Shown piece by piece: positions 1-5,828 of a stretch of DNA of 5,828 bases. The DNA is from Flammeovirgaceae bacterium UBA4659. GTDB lineage: Bacteria; Bacteroidota; Bacteroidia; Cytophagales; Cyclobacteriaceae. A program made the translations under genes and the position numbers. Each line of letters opens with the position of its first letter. Positions within the stretch are counted from its first letter, which is position 1. The stretch is from the NCBI GenBank assembly GCA_002405445.1, contig DHLV01000101.1, forward strand, positions 1 to 5,828, read 5' to 3'. Under the pieces are notes generated by a model. It was given only the letters and a program-made list of their open reading frames with translations. It had not been told where the DNA came from and did no database searches.

Positions 1-4
1 CAGT

Positions 5-106
5 CTATGCAGGCTGAGGGGCTGGTCTTACCTCCTCTTTTGTACACGACATAAAAATCGAACCGCAAATAATCGCAGTTACAATAGCGCAGATAAATTT
101 TTTCAT
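5..106 (-). CDS. Very small putative lipoprotein (33 aa)
   Basis: The minus strand has an ATG at 106-104 and a TAG at 7-5, giving 33 residues. The protein begins MKKFICAIVTAIICGSIFMSC, with two lysines, a hydrophobic core of about 16 residues, and then a cysteine at residue 21 preceded by F-M-S. This is a loose version of the lipoprotein signal-peptidase II box, and loose boxes are common in Bacteroidota. Processing at Cys21 would leave a 13-residue lipopeptide (Cys-Thr-Lys-Glu-Glu, then a Pro/Ala-rich tail) anchored in a membrane. The gene diverges from the histidine kinase, with about 100 AT-rich bases between the two starts. No function can be assigned. The stop lies only four bases from the window edge, so I cannot tell whether this is a complete mini-lipoprotein or a longer lipoprotein gene cut by a premature stop or frameshift. 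The signal sequence is too well formed to be likely chance, but the gene is short. Confidence 0.5.
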   Translation of the reverse strand: MKKFICAIVTAIICGSIFMSCTKEEVRPAPQPA

Positions 107-125
107 AGGGATTTTTGTTTTAACT

Positions 126-156
126 TTATATTAGTTTAATTTTTTGACATTGCAAA
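126..156 (-). promoter_or_regulatory. Candidate promoter of the small lipoprotein gene
   Basis: Read on the minus strand, TTTG (156-153) is followed after 19 bases by TAATATAA (133-126). The spacing suits the Bacteroidota primary-sigma pattern TTTG...TAnnTTTG. The TA start and one T match the -7 consensus, but the TTTG end of the -7 box is absent. The implied transcript start lies roughly 10-15 bases before the ATG at 106. A TTAGTTTG at 160-153 is an alternative -7 box, but it has no good partner upstream. This is pattern matching only. Confidence 0.25.
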
Positions 157-176
157 CTAACGATGGATTACCTTAC
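143..176 (+). promoter_or_regulatory. Candidate promoter of the histidine kinase gene
   Basis: TTTG at 143-146 (also part of TTGACA, 144-149) is followed after 22 bases by TACCTTAC at 169-176. This matches the TA and TT positions of the Bacteroidota TAnnTTTG -7 element but not its last two bases. A transcript would start near 182-186. That leaves almost no leader before the ATG at 188 but about 25 bases before the ATG at 209, which fits the start chosen for the kinase. It overlaps the candidate divergent promoter, so the two may compete or be co-regulated. Confidence 0.3.
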
Positions 177-208
177 CGAATCGTTTAATGCTTCCTGACA
201 ACCTACAC

Positions 209-2413
209 ATGTATAAATCGATATTAAAATTCTGTTTAATTGCATTGATCATAACTGGTGCGTCTCCTGCGTCTCATGCTCAGTATTTAGGTAAAGTTGA
301 CTCCTTAAAAAAACGACTGAGCCAATCGATACCTTTGGATGAGAAATACACTATCCTAAATGAATTGTTCAAGCAATTCAATCAGGTTGACTATCAGAAG
401 GCTCTTGAATACGCCTATGAATTTGATAGGTTAGCAAAAAAAAATGGAGACAGTTTGAAGATCATTGAAGGTGGGCGCAAGATTGCGTATTCACTAATGG
501 ATTTAGGTCGAAATGAAGAAGCAAAAAATATCTTGATACAAATACTCGGCATATCAGAGCGTAACAAACAAAATCCAGAAGTAAAAAAACAAATTAAATT
601 CATTTTGAACAACGCTGGCATTGCTAACAGTGATTTAGGCAACTATGACATTGCTTTAGAGTATCATTTTAAATCATTGTTAATAAGAGAAGAGGAAGGC
701 GATAAAAAACCTATAGGAACAGCATTGAATAATTTGGGTAACGTATTTTACAATCTCAAAGATTACAAACAAGCAATTGAGTATTTCCAACGAGCAATTG
801 AAATAAAAAAAGAGGTTGGGGACAATACCGATTTGGATAGAGTTTTTATCAATTTAGGTCTCTGCTTCAACCAAATTAACGACTACAAAAATGCAATTCG
901 TCAGTTCAATAAAAGTTTTGAACTCTGTAGCGAAAATTGCACTGACAATGTAAAAAGAGAGGGACTTCTTGGTCTCGGGGTAGCGTATTTAGGAGACAAG
1001 GAATTTAATAAGGCTGAAGATTATTTTTTGAAATCATTGGAGATTTCCAAAAAACAAAATAACGCATTGTATCAGGTAAACAATCTTTATCAGCTTGGCT
1101 TGCTTGAGGCTTTGCGAGGCAACACTAAGAAAGAATTACTATTTTTAGATCAAGCGCGAGTTCTCGCAGAGGGATCTGATTTTGTTGAGCCGCTGATTCG
1201 GATTTACGATGAATTTTCACAGTTATATCGAAAGGAACTAAATTATGAACGAGAGGCATTTTTTCATCGACAATACCGCAAGCTTCAAGACAGTACATAT
1301 AGCGGGATATTAATTAAAAATCTTACGAAGGTCCAGACCAACTTCGCAGAGCGCGCAAACCTCAAAACCATCAGCAGGCAAAACGACCTGATCATCCTCA
1401 AAGAAAAATTGCTCGATAAGCAGCGCACCATCACGGCCCTGGCGATTGTCATCGCAATGATGCTGCTGGGCTTCACCTACTTTGCCATCCAATCGGGCAG
1501 AACCTACAGCGCAAAGCTCAAAAAACACAATGAAGAACTGGAACAAAAGGTGCTCGAGCGCACCAAAGAACTTCAAAAATCAAACGAAAAGCTGTTGAAG
1601 GCGCAGCACGACCTCAACCACTTTTTATACAAGACATCTCACGACATTCGCGGGCCGGTGGCCACCCTCAAAGGGTTGTACAACCTCATCAACACCAACA
1701 AAAACAGCCCTGCCGAACTGAACGACATCATGAAATGGGAGGGTGTGCAAATACAAAAGATCACCAAAATACTCGACCGAATTACGCTGATCGGCAACAT
1801 ACAAAGTGTCTTCCTGCGAACCGAAGTGATCGACTTCCATGGATTGATCAACAACATCATCGATTTTGAAAGGAGAAACGGACAACTCAAGCACATACGC
1901 GTGCTGGTGGACGTTGAGCCGGGCCTCAAAATGATTTCGGATTCTTACCTGGTTCATCTGATTTTGGAGAACATGGTAGACAACTCGCTGAAGTTCTTCA
2001 ACGAATCGCCACGCATTGATCCGTTTGTGAAAGTGACCGTGAGAACTTCCGGATCTGATGCGCTGATTAAGGTAGAAGACAATGGCGTGGGCATCGTCAT
2101 CAAACCCGGACAGGATGTTTTCACCATGTTTTTGCGCGGCTCAGAACGGTCTGAGACCGGTGGCGTGGGCCTGTATTTGTGCAAAGTAATTGCCGACAAA
2201 CTGGATGGCACCATCAAATTGGAAAAAACATCAGAGCATGGCACTACCTTTTCGTTGAAACTCACGCTGGATGCCACCGAGCAGATCAACGCGTGGAATA
2301 CGTACCTGCAAACTCAATACCTTGAGGATGTGCAGCGCCATGCCGAACATAAAAAGCGAGAGCAGGACGGTGAGAATTCACTCAGCCCGGACGTGCGCCC
2401 CCCCCTGATGTAG
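209..2413 (+). CDS. TPR-repeat sensor histidine kinase (orphan, membrane-bound)
   Basis: This is a 734-residue two-component sensor kinase. An in-frame ATG at 188 would add seven residues. I prefer 209 because it gives a canonical signal peptide (MYKSILK, a hydrophobic core, then ASHA before Gln25) and a sensible leader. The order of parts is: signal peptide 1-24; helical region with at least five TPR-like repeats (about 130-163, 170-203, 210-243, 250-283, 289-323, with degenerate ones earlier), expected in the periplasm; membrane span about 407-427; coiled coil 434-473 containing LEQKVLERTKEL; H-box SHDIRGP with the phospho-accepting His478; HATPase_c with N-box (Glu587, Asn592), G1 box DNGVG (624-628) and G2 box GGVGL (651-655). 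All key catalytic residues are present, so it should autophosphorylate. A charged tail of about 47 residues (688-734) follows the ATPase fold. There is no receiver or DNA-binding domain and no adjacent regulator, so its partner is encoded elsewhere. The TPRs suggest sensing through protein or peptide binding; the ligand is unknown. GC content jumps near codon 371. Confidence 0.94.
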   Translation: MYKSILKFCLIALIITGASPASHAQYLGKVDSLKKRLSQSIPLDEKYTILNELFKQFNQVDYQKALEYAYEFDRLAKKNGDSLKIIEGGRKIAYSLMDLGRNEEAKNILIQILGISERNKQNPEVKKQIKFILNNAGIANSDLGNYDIALEYHFKSLLIREEEGDKKPIGTALNNLGNVFYNLKDYKQAIEYFQRAIEIKKEVGDNTDLDRVFINLGLCFNQINDYKNAIRQFNKSFELCSENCTDNVKREGLLGLGVAYLGDKEFNKAEDYFLKSLEISKKQNNALYQVNNLYQLGLLEALRGNTKKELLFLDQARVLAEGSDFVEPLIRIYDEFSQLYRKELNYEREAFFHRQYRKLQDSTYSGILIKNLTKVQTNFAERANLKTISRQNDLIILKEKLLDKQRTITALAIVIAMMLLGFTYFAIQSGRTYSAKLKKHNEELEQKVLERTKELQKSNEKLLKAQHDLNHFLYKTSHDIRGPVATLKGLYNLINTNKNSPAELNDIMKWEGVQIQKITKILDRITLIGNIQSVFLRTEVIDFHGLINNIIDFERRNGQLKHIRVLVDVEPGLKMISDSYLVHLILENMVDNSLKFFNESPRIDPFVKVTVRTSGSDALIKVEDNGVGIVIKPGQDVFTMFLRGSERSETGGVGLYLCKVIADKLDGTIKLEKTSEHGTTFSLKLTLDATEQINAWNTYLQTQYLEDVQRHAEHKKREQDGENSLSPDVRPPLM
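1310..1335. other. Composition breakpoint inside the histidine kinase gene
   Basis: Hand counts give 80 G+C in bases 601-840 (33%) and 116 G+C in 1381-1620 (48%). The change is abrupt: the line 1261-1320 has 20 of 60 G+C and the next line, 1321-1380, has 32 of 60. The boundary falls at about codon 371, just after the TPR region and about 36 codons before the membrane span, so it coincides with a domain border. The reading frame is intact across it. The likely explanation is replacement of the sensor module by homologous recombination or transfer; weaker codon selection in the sensor is an alternative. Confidence 0.5.
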
Positions 2414-2610
2414 CCTGAGTCTGAAAAAACGAAATCAGCAACAATCCCCTTTCTTGCGTTTTTCTGCAGCATTGGATGTTATTGGGTTTCAATGACATCG
2501 TCATTCACCTCAACTTACCACCACACTGTACCCCCATTGCCAGCGGGTTTTACCCTATTCATGCAATCACCATTGCCACCGCATGGCATACAAATAAACC
2601 CAAGCAATGA

Positions 2611-2629
2611 TGATCAGGCTTGCCTGTCA
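2611..2629. repeat. Small inverted repeat in the intergenic gap
   Basis: TGA-T-CAGG, a CTTG loop, and CCTG-TCA form a seven-pair stem with one bulged T. The next bases are GGGTTTTC, so it could act as a weak terminator for the kinase transcript, but the T run is only four bases long and is offset by three Gs. Confidence 0.3.
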
Positions 2630-2676
2630 GGGTTTTCACTTGCGACATCCTGCAGGTGGGCATTGGTGAAGCTTAA

Positions 2677-2697
2677 CCGCCAGATTATGGGTGGCGG
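2677..2697. repeat. Perfect six-base inverted repeat CCGCCA/TGGCGG
   Basis: CCGCCA at 2677-2682 and TGGCGG at 2692-2697 enclose a nine-base loop. The stem is perfect and GC-rich with no T run after it, so it is not a terminator. It could be an operator-like site or a leader hairpin of metG. Its 3' arm (GCGG, 2694-2697) could also pair with CCGC at 2733-2736 in the next hairpin, so the two structures might be alternatives; four pairs is weak support. Confidence 0.35.
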
Positions 2698-2713
2698 GTG
2701 CATGAGTTCTACC

Positions 2714-2744
2714 AAAACATCGGCTATCTTTGCCGCTGTTTTTT
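2714..2744 (+). terminator. Terminator-like hairpin just before the metG start
   Basis: AAAACA (2714-2719), a mismatch, and CGGC (2721-2724) pair with GCCG (2732-2735), a mismatch, and TGTTTT (2737-2742) around a seven-base loop. T6 runs from 2739 to 2744. That gives ten pairs with one internal mismatch and the A-tract/T-tract form of an intrinsic terminator. It ends only nine bases before the metG ATG. It could end the kinase transcript, act as an attenuator in the metG leader, or be a coincidence around the -7 element in its loop. The GC part of the stem is short (four pairs), so I hold the terminator role loosely. Confidence 0.35.
2725..2732 (+). promoter_or_regulatory. Candidate -7 element of the metG promoter
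   Basis: TATCTTTG is an exact match to the Bacteroidota -7 consensus TAnnTTTG. It would start transcription at about 2738-2742, leaving a leader of roughly 12-16 bases before metG. No TTTG or TTG -33 partner is visible at the expected distance (about 2700-2706), which lowers confidence. The purine-rich bases 2745-2753 before the ATG are not a true Shine-Dalgarno sequence. Confidence 0.35.
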
Positions 2745-2753
2745 AGATAGAAG

Positions 2754-4880
2754 ATGCTGGAACACAAACGATTTTTGGTAACGGCAGCCCTGCCCTACGC
2801 CAATGGACCCAAACACATTGGTCATTTGGCAGGTGCGTATATACCCTCGGATGTGTATGTGCGCTACCTTCGCTCACTGGGCAAAGACGTAGTGTTTGTG
2901 TGCGGCAGCGATGAGCATGGCACCGCCATACCCAACCAGGCACTGAAAGAACATACCACGCCAAAGGCCATCATTGACAAGTACCACGCGCTCATCCGCG
3001 ACTGCTTCGCCCAACTGGGTATGTCTTTCGATATCTACCATCGCACCAGCGAGCCCATCCATCACCAAACAAGCCAAGAGATTTTCAAGACACTTTACAA
3101 CAAGGGCCTACTCACCGAAGAGGTATCGGAACAGTACTTTGATGTAACGGCCAACACGTTTTTGGCCGACCGCTATATTATAGGCACGTGCCCCAAGTGT
3201 GGCAACCCCAATGCCTATGGCGACCAATGCGAAAAATGCGGATCTACGCTGAGCCCGCGCGAATTGATCAATCCGCGATCCACGCTCTCAGGAAGTGCGC
3301 CTGTGCTGAAGGCCACCAAACACTGGTACCTGCCGTTGCAGCACTACGAGGCCTGGCTTAGCGATTGGATTTTGAAATCGCATAAAGACGACTGGAAGGT
3401 AAATGTGTACGGCCAATGTAAATCGTGGATTGATGCGGGTTTACAACCCCGTGCAATGACCCGCGACCTGGATTGGGGCATCAAAGTACCCTTGCCGGAT
3501 GCCGAAGGCAAAGTGCTGTATGTGTGGTTCGATGCCCCAATCGGCTACATTTCAGCTACACGTGCCCTCTTTGAAGAACTCAGTTCGGGCACAAAAAAAT
3601 TTGCCACCCCACAACGGAGTTTTGCAGGCGCAACAGCCGATGACTGGAAGAAATACTGGCAAGACGAAGAAACCCGGTTGGTGCACTTTGTGGGCAAAGA
3701 CAACATTGTTTTCCATTGTATCATCTTCCCGATCATGCTGCACGCCACGGGCGAGTTTATTGTGCCCGACAATGTACCTGCCAACGAGTTCATGAACCTG
3801 GAGGGCGACAAAATGAGCACCAGCCGCGGGTGGTCAATCGAAATGCACGAGTACCTGCACGACTTTGCCGACAAACCCGATGTGCTGCGCTATGCCTTGC
3901 TGACCAACCTGCCCGAAACAAAAGACAGCGAGTTCACGTGGAAAGATTTTCAGGCCAAAAACAACAACGAGCTGGTCGCCATTTTTGGAAATTTCGTAAA
4001 CCGCGCCCTGGTGCTCACGCAAAAGTACTTTGGCAACCAAGTGCCGGCCCCGGGGGTATTCACCGCAACTGATGACAAAGTGCTGGCAGAACTAAAAGCA
4101 TTTCCATCACGCATTGGCAGCTCTTTGGAGAATTATCGCTTCCGCGAAGCCACGGCACACCTGATGGACCTCGCTCGCACGGGCAATAAATACCTGGCGG
4201 AGACAGAGCCGTGGAAACTTGCAAAGAGCGATATGCCGCGCGTGGGGTCTATACTGAACATCGCCCTACAAATTGCAGCCAACATGGCCATTGTTGCTGA
4301 ACCGTTTTTGCCATTTACTGCCCGAAAGCTGCGCGATATGCTGCAGCAGCAGCCCGGCCACTGGGCGCAGGCCGGAAGCGCCACCCTGCTCGATTTTGGG
4401 CATAAACTCGGTACGCCAGGGTTGCTCTTTGAGAAGATAGATGACACCGTAATTGAAGCACAAATCAAAAAATTGAACGACAGCAAAAAATCCATGGAAC
4501 CTGCCAGCCAACCCGGCCAAACCGAATCAGCCACGCCTGTGCCACCGGCCAAACCTGCAATCAGCTTTGACGACTTTCAGAAAATGGACATCCGCGTAGG
4601 CACTGTTACAAAAGCTGAACCTGTTGAAAAATCAAAAAAGCTCTTGAAACTGCAGGTGGATACAGGCATCGACACGCGCACCGTGATGAGCGGAATTGCC
4701 GAACACTTCACCCCTGAGGGCATTGTTGGCAAACAAGTGACCCTGCTGGTCAATCTGGCGCCCCGCAAAATCATGGGCGTGGAATCGCAGGGAATGATTT
4801 TAATGGCTGCCGACAAAGACGGCACGCTTAGGCTTTTGCAACCCAACGAGAAAGTCAGCGCGGGCGCCACAGTGAGCTGA
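2754..4880 (+). CDS. metG: Methionyl-tRNA synthetase (methionine--tRNA ligase)
   Basis: This 708-residue class I aminoacyl-tRNA synthetase charges tRNA-Met and initiator tRNA with methionine using ATP in the cytoplasm. The N-terminus [19 protein letters not shown] contains the HIGH signature (21-24), followed by CGSDEHG (50-56). A single zinc knuckle has Cys146, Cys149, Cys159 and Cys162. The second catalytic signature is KMSTS (353-357), a common variant of KMSKS. Trp487 in TEPWKLAK lies in the anticodon-binding helical domain and corresponds to the anticodon-reading tryptophan of the E. coli enzyme. A Pro/Ala/Ser-rich linker (about 578-602) leads to a C-terminal Trbp111/EMAP-II-like OB domain (603-708, [15 protein letters not shown]) that binds tRNA and usually dimerises the enzyme. 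The segment about 275-293 in the catalytic half seems some 15 residues longer than in E. coli MetG, judged from memory. The ATG at 2754 gives the expected family N-terminus. The gene is intact and its TGA overlaps the next start. Confidence 0.98.
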   Translation: MLEHKRFLVTAALPYANGPKHIGHLAGAYIPSDVYVRYLRSLGKDVVFVCGSDEHGTAIPNQALKEHTTPKAIIDKYHALIRDCFAQLGMSFDIYHRTSEPIHHQTSQEIFKTLYNKGLLTEEVSEQYFDVTANTFLADRYIIGTCPKCGNPNAYGDQCEKCGSTLSPRELINPRSTLSGSAPVLKATKHWYLPLQHYEAWLSDWILKSHKDDWKVNVYGQCKSWIDAGLQPRAMTRDLDWGIKVPLPDAEGKVLYVWFDAPIGYISATRALFEELSSGTKKFATPQRSFAGATADDWKKYWQDEETRLVHFVGKDNIVFHCIIFPIMLHATGEFIVPDNVPANEFMNLEGDKMSTSRGWSIEMHEYLHDFADKPDVLRYALLTNLPETKDSEFTWKDFQAKNNNELVAIFGNFVNRALVLTQKYFGNQVPAPGVFTATDDKVLAELKAFPSRIGSSLENYRFREATAHLMDLARTGNKYLAETEPWKLAKSDMPRVGSILNIALQIAANMAIVAEPFLPFTARKLRDMLQQQPGHWAQAGSATLLDFGHKLGTPGLLFEKIDDTVIEAQIKKLNDSKKSMEPASQPGQTESATPVPPAKPAISFDDFQKMDIRVGTVTKAEPVEKSKKLLKLQVDTGIDTRTVMSGIAEHFTPEGIVGKQVTLLVNLAPRKIMGVESQGMILMAADKDGTLRLLQPNEKVSAGATVS

Positions 4881-5773
4881 TGCATCAAAAAACAGATTGG
4901 ACTTTTCTGGTAACAGGAGTTGGCTTCGCGCTGCTGTGGGCTTCCGCTTCGGCCGCAGGAAAATTCGGTCTGCGCTCTGTTGAGCCCCTTACTTTTTTTA
5001 CCATTCGGTTTCTGGCTGCGGGGGCGATCTTGTTGTTTGTCTCACATCTGGCATTGCGCTATCCGCTGCCGGCAGGCAGAGAGTGGTGGCAGGTGACAGT
5101 TTTCGGATTTTTCAACACCGCCCTCTACCTGGGCATATTCATTGTTGCGCTGCAACATGTTGCCGCGGGCATCACCACCCTCGCCATTGCCCTCAACCCG
5201 CTCCTCATCAGCATTCTTTCTGCCGGTTTCATGCGCAGAAAAGTTGCTGCCAAAGAATGGTTGAGCATTGCCATCGGAATGGCCGGTGTGGCTGTGGCAA
5301 CCTACCCGCTGCTGCAAACCAACCATGCCACACTGGGCGGCATTCTGCTGATTGCCTTGTGTATGCTCATGTATTCAATCGGCTCGGTTTTTTATGCATC
5401 TGTGCCGTGGAAGCTGCAGCGCCTGGTGATCAACGGATGGCAGGTTTTTTTGGGAGGGCTGATGTTGTTGCCGTTCGCGCTGATCTTCACGCAACATCAA
5501 AACACGTTTGATGCCAACTTCTGGTTCTCGCTGGGCTGGCTGATAGTGCCCGTTTCGATCGTTGCGGTGCAACTGTGGCTGCGGCTTTTGCGCGATGATG
5601 CTGTGCGCGCCTCCATTTGGCTGTTTCTCTGCCCTGTGTTTGGATTGATCTACGCCACGCTTTTGCTTCACGAACCCTTTTCGGGTTTTACTTTGGCCGG
5701 ATTGATTTTGGTGATGGCAGCCATTTATCTGGGGCAAGTGATGAACAAGAGATCAACCCAAAAAAGTCATTAG
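4880..5773 (+). CDS. EamA/DMT-superfamily transporter (RhaT/YdcZ-like permease)
   Basis: This 297-residue inner-membrane protein has about ten hydrophobic segments (roughly 8-27, 36-56, 72-90, 95-115, 127-145, 150-172, 184-204, 215-234, 243-263, 267-287). They are arranged as two EamA repeats of five spans, the normal length and layout of drug/metabolite transporters. Family hallmarks include LLWASASAAGKFGLR in span 1, the ...PLTFFTIRFLAAG stretch in span 2, the ALNPLLISILSAGFMRRK stretch closing repeat one, and a matching CPVFGLIYATLLLHEPF near the end of repeat two. Substrates in this superfamily include amino acids, sugars, nucleotide precursors and drugs; nothing here fixes the substrate. 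Its ATG shares one base with the metG stop (TGATG), so it is probably in the same operon and translated by re-initiation. Co-transcription with metG makes amino-acid or methionine-derivative export an attractive but unsupported guess. The C-terminus is short and basic (NKRSTQKSH). Confidence 0.93.
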   Translation: MHQKTDWTFLVTGVGFALLWASASAAGKFGLRSVEPLTFFTIRFLAAGAILLFVSHLALRYPLPAGREWWQVTVFGFFNTALYLGIFIVALQHVAAGITTLAIALNPLLISILSAGFMRRKVAAKEWLSIAIGMAGVAVATYPLLQTNHATLGGILLIALCMLMYSIGSVFYASVPWKLQRLVINGWQVFLGGLMLLPFALIFTQHQNTFDANFWFSLGWLIVPVSIVAVQLWLRLLRDDAVRASIWLFLCPVFGLIYATLLLHEPFSGFTLAGLILVMAAIYLGQVMNKRSTQKSH

Positions 5774-5783
5774 AAGTCATTGA
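5764..5783 (+). repeat. Short tandem duplication AAGTCATT
   Basis: AAGTCATTAG (5764-5773) is followed directly by AAGTCATTGA (5774-5783), two copies of an eight-base core with a ten-base period. The permease stop TAG ends the first copy. It is probably a simple slippage duplication at the gene end. Confidence 0.5.
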
Positions 5784-5828
5784 TGCAATTTGTGCTGACG
5801 ATTGAAATTGAAAGGATAGGCTGTTATC
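5774..5828. other. Unassigned right flank
   Basis: The last 55 bases are ambiguous. On the plus strand an ATG at 5783 opens a frame of 15 codons (MQFVLTIEIERIGCY) that is still open at the edge. On the minus strand a frame with TGA at 5779-5777 is open to the edge (ending FNFNRQHKLHQ) and could be the C-terminus of a convergent gene. Neither is long enough to choose. No terminator hairpin is visible after the permease. Confidence 0.25.

Larger units (their letters stand above)
2414..2753. other. Non-coding gap / metG leader region
   Basis: These 340 bases lie between the kinase stop and metG. An 84-codon plus-strand frame (2492-2746) crosses most of the gap, but its translation is low-complexity, rich in Ser/Thr/Pro, and without a recognisable fold, so I do not call it. 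Structure visible by eye: an A-tract/T-tract pairing AAAAACG (2425-2431) with CGTTTTT (2457-2463), a possible weak terminator of the kinase; a direct repeat CCATTGCCA at 2534-2542 and 2570-2578; a GGGT/ACCC hairpin at 2545-2555; TGCCA/TGGCA at 2574-2588; and the stronger inverted repeats listed separately. I recognise no known riboswitch, tRNA or insertion sequence. Confidence 0.5.

Noticed and set aside
1625..1957. Antisense reading frame of 110 codons inside the kinase gene
   Set aside because: It lies wholly opposite strongly conserved kinase motifs (H-box region) and its translation resembles no family. It is a shadow of the coding strand.
2421..2466. A-tract/T-tract pairing after the kinase as an intrinsic terminator
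   Set aside because: The stem is mostly A-T, the loop is about 25 bases, and no T run follows the stem. Too weak to list as a terminator.
2492..2746. An 84-codon plus-strand reading frame in the gap before metG
   Set aside because: The translation is low-complexity with no recognisable domain or signal, it overlaps the hairpins and the candidate metG promoter, and its stop comes just before metG. It is more likely a chance open frame.
2414..2753. T-box or SAM riboswitch controlling metG
   Set aside because: I cannot see a T-box core sequence or the conserved cores of known SAM riboswitches, and T-boxes are not expected in this phylum.
4133..4552. Antisense reading frame of 139 codons inside metG
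   Set aside because: It is opposite the anticodon-binding domain and linker of metG, and its composition reflects the GC-rich complementary strand. No independent evidence.
5083..5511. A 142-codon plus-strand frame within the permease gene
   Set aside because: It is an out-of-frame, Cys/His-rich translation of a clear membrane protein gene; the overlapping frame has the ten-span EamA pattern.
5783..5827. Start of a new plus-strand gene at the right edge
   Set aside because: Only 15 codons are visible, and an opposite-strand C-terminus fits equally well, so it is noted in the flank entry but not called as a gene.

Overview
The window suggests a member of the Bacteroidota, most likely a Cytophagales-type organism. 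Three things point this way: a periplasmic-TPR/one-TM sensor histidine kinase architecture that is common in that phylum, a methionyl-tRNA synthetase with a single zinc knuckle, a KMSTS loop and a fused C-terminal tRNA-binding OB domain, and TAnnTTTG-like promoter elements with no clear Shine-Dalgarno sequences. The lineage below phylum is inference from the protein sequences only.

Layout from left to right. Positions 5-106 (minus strand) hold a complete 33-codon reading frame with a clear lipoprotein-type signal sequence. It is divergent from the large gene to its right. The AT-rich region 107-208 separates them and holds candidate promoters for both directions. Positions 209-2413 (plus) encode a 734-residue sensor histidine kinase: signal peptide, periplasmic TPR array, one membrane span, coiled coil, HisKA-like H-box and HATPase_c domain. 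It has no receiver domain, and no response regulator lies in the window. Positions 2414-2753 are a 340-base non-coding gap with several small inverted repeats. The last one is a terminator-like hairpin with a T6 run ending nine bases before the metG start, and a perfect TAnnTTTG octamer sits in its loop. Positions 2754-4880 are metG. Positions 4880-5773 encode a ten-span EamA/DMT-family permease whose start codon overlaps the metG stop (TGATG), so the two are almost certainly co-transcribed and translationally coupled. The last 55 bases are unassigned.

The most notable signals are these. (1) There is a sharp change of base composition inside the histidine kinase gene near base 1320: about 33% GC in sampled sensor sequence against about 48% in sampled kinase sequence, which suggests a swapped sensor module. 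(2) The tiny divergent lipoprotein gene shares the AT-rich upstream segment. (3) The metG leader has two mutually exclusive readings, promoter or attenuator-like hairpin. MetG and the permease look like ordinary core and accessory genes. I see no mobile element, CRISPR array, rRNA or tRNA, and no clear evidence of a wholly new system.
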